Below, in pieces: positions 60,679 through 64,000 of a DNA stretch of 64,000 bases. Position numbers and translations under genes: made by a program. Location of the stretch: the NCBI GenBank assembly GCA_026392455.1, contig JAPLCB010000009.1:62001-126000 (forward strand), read 5' to 3'. The notes under the pieces are model-generated. The model was not told the origin of the DNA. It saw nothing but the letters and a program-made list of their open reading frames with translations, and did not search any database. The stretch is from Propionibacteriales bacterium. GTDB taxonomy: Bacteria; Actinomycetota; Actinomycetes; Propionibacteriales; Nocardioidaceae. Every line of letters starts with the position of its first letter. Position 1 is the stretch's first letter.

Positions 60679-62250
60679 TCAACCAGCCCTGACCAGAGCT
60701 GCGACCCCGGCGCGCGACTGCACCTGCAGCCGGGCGAAGAGGTCGGAGATGTGCTTCTCGACGGTCTTCTCGCTGATCCCGAGCGTCGTCGCGATAGCGG
60801 CGTTCGAGTACCCCTCCGCGACGAGCACCGCGACCCCACGCTGCCGCGGCGTCAGCAGGTCGACAGCCCGGGAGTCCACCAACGACTCGACCGGAATCCG
60901 CTGACCGATACCCACCCGGGACGGTGCACCCAGGGCGTCGAGGACCGCCGCGATGTGGCCCTCCACGGTGCGTTCGGACACGAAGAGCTGAGCACCGATC
61001 TCCCGGTTCCGCAGACCTTGGGCGGCGAGCACGGCCACCAGGCGCTGCCGGTCGGTCAGGCCGTCCCAGCCCTGGCCGGGGACGTTGCGCAGACGCCGCC
61101 CCCGTGCGGACAGCTCGCGGACAGCCCATTCCCGGACAACCCGGGCACCGGTGCTAGCCGCCAGCCGCACGATCTGCTCCAGTCCCTCGCTGTCGACCGG
61201 CGCACCTTGGGCGCGCGATGCCACGGCCTGGAGCAGCGCCGACCGGAACACCTCCAAGGATCCCCCCACCAGGGCAGCGCGTTGCCCGGACAGCTCGGAT
61301 TCGCGGACACCTGTGGCGGGATCGTCCAGGGCCAGCGCCAGCCGGGCACGGCAGCGGGCAACCGCGGCCCCCGCCATGTCGTGTGCCTCGGTGGGCAGCC
61401 CCTCCGCACGCTCGAGCCAGACCTGGGCTGCCGTGCTGTCGCCGCGCACCAGCGCGGACTCGACCAGGACCTCGTAGACGTAGACGCGGTCGACGATCTG
61501 GTAGCGCGGCAGGTAGGCGCCACCGCCGCCGTGCAGGACCAGCTCGTCGATGCCGTCGGCACGCCCCGCAGCCTGTTCGGCGAAGGCAGCGAGCACGAAC
61601 GCAGCGGACTCCAGGTAGGTCGTCGGCGCGGGCAGCTCCGCACGCAGCCGGAGCACGAAGTCCCCGGCCGGGCCGGCGTCGCCCTCGTGCGCGGCGACGA
61701 AGGCGCGAACTCCGCGGGCGATCCGGTCGACCGCGGGCCAGGCGGATCGACGAGGGTCGGACAGAGCGGCCTCGATCGTCTCCCGAGCCTCGGTGAACCG
61801 ACCTTGGAAGGCCAGCGAGCGCGCCAGTGCGACCCGGTTCCACGCCCAGTAGGTGCCACCGTCGACGTCGACCAGCTCCGGCTCGGCAGCGCGGGCGAGA
61901 ACCTCGGCCCGGGCGATCTGGCCGGCCGACATCGCGGCCTCGACGGCGACGAAGGCGTGCAGGCCGGCGTAGGGCGAACCAGGCTCCAGAGTTCCGCCCG
62001 GGCAGGGCACGTCGGCCTGGCAGACGGCAGCGACGAAGCCGGCTACGGCGCCGGCCAGGACGTCGTCGGACGCCGGGACCCAGGCAGCGGCAGCATCGAA
62101 CTGGCAGGTCAGCACCAGGGCGAAGGCGTGCAGCGCGCCCACTTCGGGGCAGTCCGGTTCCAGGTCCAGGTGCGCCTCGATCTGGGCGAGAGCCGCGGCC
62201 GGGTCGTGTGACAGCGCGAGAGCCGCCATGTCCCCGAGAGCCAGCGTCAT
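60679..62250 (-). CDS. LuxR-family regulator with two HTH domains
   Basis: 523 residues. ATG 62250 has TAGATT six bases upstream. Residues 1-390 are a TPR-like helical sensor (ETIEAALSDPRRSAW, repeated AAA-rich helices). The C-terminus has two LuxR helix-turn-helix domains: 398-455 (LTDRQRLVAVLAAQGLRNREIGAQLFVSERTVEGHI) and 466-523 (LTPRQRGVAVLVAEGYSNAAIATTLGISEKTVEKHI). No ATP-binding MalT domain. Tandem DNA-binding domains are rare. The target is unknown; the convergent half-ALDH gene is 3 bases away. Confidence 0.88.
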   Translation of the reverse strand: MTLALGDMAALALSHDPAAALAQIEAHLDLEPDCPEVGALHAFALVLTCQFDAAAAWVPASDDVLAGAVAGFVAAVCQADVPCPGGTLEPGSPYAGLHAFVAVEAAMSAGQIARAEVLARAAEPELVDVDGGTYWAWNRVALARSLAFQGRFTEARETIEAALSDPRRSAWPAVDRIARGVRAFVAAHEGDAGPAGDFVLRLRAELPAPTTYLESAAFVLAAFAEQAAGRADGIDELVLHGGGGAYLPRYQIVDRVYVYEVLVESALVRGDSTAAQVWLERAEGLPTEAHDMAGAAVARCRARLALALDDPATGVRESELSGQRAALVGGSLEVFRSALLQAVASRAQGAPVDSEGLEQIVRLAASTGARVVREWAVRELSARGRRLRNVPGQGWDGLTDRQRLVAVLAAQGLRNREIGAQLFVSERTVEGHIAAVLDALGAPSRVGIGQRIPVESLVDSRAVDLLTPRQRGVAVLVAEGYSNAAIATTLGISEKTVEKHISDLFARLQVQSRAGVAALVRAG

Positions 62251-62256
62251 GACACA

Positions 62257-62262
62257 AATCTA
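62257..62262 (-). promoter_or_regulatory. -10 element of LuxR gene, leaderless
   Basis: TAGATT on the minus strand, six bases before ATG 62250. Confidence 0.7.
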
Positions 62263-62416
62263 GTCGTGCGTCGCCCGGGGTGCTCCCGGATCCCGGAAGG
62301 CGGGCGCGCACGTCCTCGTGATCGAGCCGATCGTCGTCCCGGAGATCGCACCTCGCCCGGAGGCAACGCGGCACGGTGGCCCGGGCCGTCGGACCGTTGA
62401 CCCCAGCGTGAGAGGA

Positions 62417-62442
62417 TGAGAGAGTTTCAGTATTATCTCTCA
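62417..62442. promoter_or_regulatory. Candidate operator of TetR at 62456
   Basis: TGAGAGA (62417-62423) and TCTCTCA (62436-62442) are perfect inverted arms 12 bases apart, flanking a TATTAT -10-like hexamer at 62431. A further GTGAGAG (62409-62415) also pairs with the right arm. Binding there would block this promoter. Confidence 0.6.
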
Positions 62443-62455
62443 CCTGAGGAGCTCG

Positions 62456-63052
62456 ATGCCGTCCACGCTCGAGAAGACCGACCGCAACCCGGTGCTGGAC
62501 GGTGCGCTGGAGGCCTTCCTGGACTTCGGGGTCCGCCGCACCAACATGGCCGAGATCGCCCGACGTGCGGGTATCAGCCCGGCGACGCTCTACCGCCGCT
62601 ACTCCCAGAAGTCCGACGTGGTCGCCGCCGTCGGACTCCGGGAGGCCGAGCTGATCCTGGCGGCGATCGAGGCCGCCGTCGACGTTTCGACTCCCCCGCT
62701 GGAGCAGCTGACCGCGGTCCACCTCACCGTGGCGACCCGGCTGCGGGCGAACAAGCTGCTGCAGCGGGTCCTGGCCACCGAACCCGAGACGGTGCTCCCC
62801 AAGATCACCGTCGACGCCGAACCGATCCTGGCGATCGGCCGCGAGTACCTCGCCGCGTTCCTGACCCGGCTGCAGACCGAGGGGCACCTGCCGTCGTACG
62901 ACGTGCGCCCGGTGGCGGACTGCCTGGCCCGGCTCGCCCAGTCCGAGGTCCTCACCCCGTCGACCGAGCCCCTCACCGAGGACGAGGCCCGCGCCTTCGT
63001 CCGCGACCACCTCGCCCCCTTCATCCGCCTCTCCCCCGAAGGACACCGATGA
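62456..63052 (+). CDS. TetR family regulator beside MpaB gene
   Basis: 198 residues, ATG with GAGGAG four bases upstream. Helix-turn-helix near 12-62: NPVLDGALEAFLDFGVRRTNMAEIARRAGISPATLYRRYSQKSDVV. The ligand domain TVATRLRANKLLQRVLATEPETVLPKI is like other TetR regulators of hydrocarbon or lipid genes. Overlaps the MpaB-like start by four bases and likely controls both. Confidence 0.9.
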   Translation: MPSTLEKTDRNPVLDGALEAFLDFGVRRTNMAEIARRAGISPATLYRRYSQKSDVVAAVGLREAELILAAIEAAVDVSTPPLEQLTAVHLTVATRLRANKLLQRVLATEPETVLPKITVDAEPILAIGREYLAAFLTRLQTEGHLPSYDVRPVADCLARLAQSEVLTPSTEPLTEDEARAFVRDHLAPFIRLSPEGHR

Positions 63053-63972
63053 CCGCGACCCTCCCGGACCCGTCGACCGCTGCTGGGAGTCGCCCCGCCC
63101 CCGAGCGCCCCCGCCGTCTGGCTGAACCCGGCGGACTGATGTGGGACAGCGTCGGCCTGGTGACGTTCTCGTTCACCAGCGGTAGTGCGTTCCTGCTCCA
63201 GGTGATGGAGCCGTCGATCGCCGCTGTCGTCGACCAGAACTCGACCTTCCGCACCGACCCGATCGGTCGCGGGCTGCGCAGCCTGGCGTCGGTGATGATG
63301 TGGGTGTACGCCGACGAGGAGTCGCTGGCCGAGGTGGAGCGTCTCCGGGAGATGCACTCCACCCTCGAAGCCGTCGACGCGAACGGCGTCCGGCACACGG
63401 CCCTCTCCTCCGGGCCGTGGGCCTGGGTGCTGCTGACCGGGGTGCACGCCTTCACCGAAGGTGCCAAGTACTTCGGCAAGGGCCGCCTCGACCGGACCGA
63501 GGTCGACGAGATGTACCAGGAGATGAAGCAGCTGATGCGGGGCTTCAAGGTCGCCGAGAAGGAGATCCCGGGGACGTACGACGAGTTCGTGGCGTTCTTC
63601 GAGACCAAGATCGTCGAGCAGCTCGACGACAACGTCGTGGCCCAGGACTTCCTGACCGGGGTCCGGCACCCGGGGCCGCCGCTCGGAACCCCCCGCCTGC
63701 TCACGCCGGTCTGGCGGGCGCTGACCAACCCGCTCGGCTACGTCCAGCACCTGTCGGTCGTCGGCACCCTGCCCCAGGCTGCTCGGCAGAAGCTCGGCGT
63801 GCGGTGGACCCGGAAGCAGGAGGCGCAGCTCAAGGCCTTCGGTTGGCTGGTCGCCCGGGCCGTACCACTGCTCCCCGAGCGCCTGCGCTACTTCCCGATC
63901 GCCTACGAGGCCCGCCGCCTCGAGCGGAACCGGGCGGCGCTGCGCAGGGTGATCGACCTGCGGCCGGTGTAG
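63049..63972 (+). CDS. MpaB-family oxygenase (DUF2236), second copy
   Basis: 307 residues, ATG overlapping the tetR stop (ATGA). DUF2236 pattern: RSLASVMMWVYADEESLAEVERLREMHSTLEAVDANGVRHTAL and LLTGVHAFTEGAKYFGKGRLD, closer to MpaB/RubA relatives than the 43464 copy. It also contains Arg-x-x-His (RLREMH) for the presumed heme/oxygen site. A TetR-MpaB pair in the same layout as at 41.9-44.7 kb, but without DUF5995. Ends 28 bases before the window end. Confidence 0.85.
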   Translation: MTATLPDPSTAAGSRPAPERPRRLAEPGGLMWDSVGLVTFSFTSGSAFLLQVMEPSIAAVVDQNSTFRTDPIGRGLRSLASVMMWVYADEESLAEVERLREMHSTLEAVDANGVRHTALSSGPWAWVLLTGVHAFTEGAKYFGKGRLDRTEVDEMYQEMKQLMRGFKVAEKEIPGTYDEFVAFFETKIVEQLDDNVVAQDFLTGVRHPGPPLGTPRLLTPVWRALTNPLGYVQHLSVVGTLPQAARQKLGVRWTRKQEAQLKAFGWLVARAVPLLPERLRYFPIAYEARRLERNRAALRRVIDLRPV

Positions 63973-64000
63973 CGCCGTCCCCGGGCCCGACCGCTAGCCC

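Noticed and set aside
61154-63046. Minus-strand 630-codon frame over the LuxR and TetR genes
   Set aside because: Shadow frame covering two better-supported genes on both strands.

Overview
The window is a very GC-rich, densely coded chromosomal segment of an actinomycete. Lipoprotein and biotin-carboxylase gene content, the order purE-purK ... bPH membrane protein-birA-accD-accE-maf ... accA (shared with Mycobacterium tuberculosis Rv3275c-Rv3285), F420/LLM-type enzymes, a CYP125-like P450 and a LexA-controlled DUF222/HNH gene all fit this. The best guess is a Nocardioides-like member of the Propionibacteriales; the genus is inference. No rRNA, tRNA, CRISPR array, insertion sequence or prophage was seen, and no stretch over 300 bases lacks a gene.

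Layout. 0-5.2 kb: a TetR regulator and a hotdog thioesterase sharing one operator, molybdate uptake modABC, and two small lipoproteins. 5.2-24 kb: a catabolic/accessory block with an old-yellow-enzyme/FAD fusion, an LLM oxidoreductase, a homocysteine methyltransferase, a CYP125-like P450, a GMC oxidase with a divergent TetR, a 14-helix-type exporter, a tightly overlapping four-gene operon (sulfotransferase, zinc-type alcohol dehydrogenase, alkylsulfatase-like MBL protein, SDR), and an Lrp regulator divergent from an uncharacterised 691-residue protein coupled to a threonine aldolase. 24-32 kb: an LPxTG surface protein, rnhA, a HTH/ECF-S-like membrane fusion with two partners, purEK, mug, a class III cyclase, a bPH2 protein and birA. 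32-42 kb: acyl-CoA carboxylase genes accD, accE and accA interrupted by maf, dTDP-sugar genes rmlA/rmlB with a GtrA flippase, an acyl-CoA dehydrogenase and a lipoprotein. 42-55 kb: a TetR/DUF5995/MpaB group, an SDR, SpoIID, an LpdA-type quinone reductase, and nucleoside and sugar-phosphate genes (purine nucleoside phosphorylase, pmmB), AlkD-like, Tpx. 55-64 kb: an OYE, TfoX-N, an SOS-box HNH gene, deoC, a full plus a half aldehyde dehydrogenase, a LuxR regulator with two HTH domains, and a TetR/MpaB pair.

How it works together. Nucleoside salvage is spread over 48.7-58.4 kb: phosphorylase, phosphopentomutase-like hexose mutase and deoxyribose-phosphate aldolase, with downstream aldehyde dehydrogenases. 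Carboxylase subunits sit beside their own biotin ligase. Several catabolic sets each carry a local TetR whose probable palindromic operator can be read directly.

The most striking regional property is promoter architecture. About twenty start codons have an exact TANNNT hexamer ending 6-8 nt upstream, the signature of leaderless transcripts, and several more have near matches. At purK/mug one 14-bp palindrome, AGCCTATCTAGGCT, supplies both divergent -10 elements; at birA/accD two -10 elements also overlap on opposite strands. The best candidates for undescribed biology are the sulfotransferase/MBL operon, the DUF6421-like protein paired with threonine aldolase, the HTH-ECF-S fusion operon and the full/half aldehyde dehydrogenase pair.
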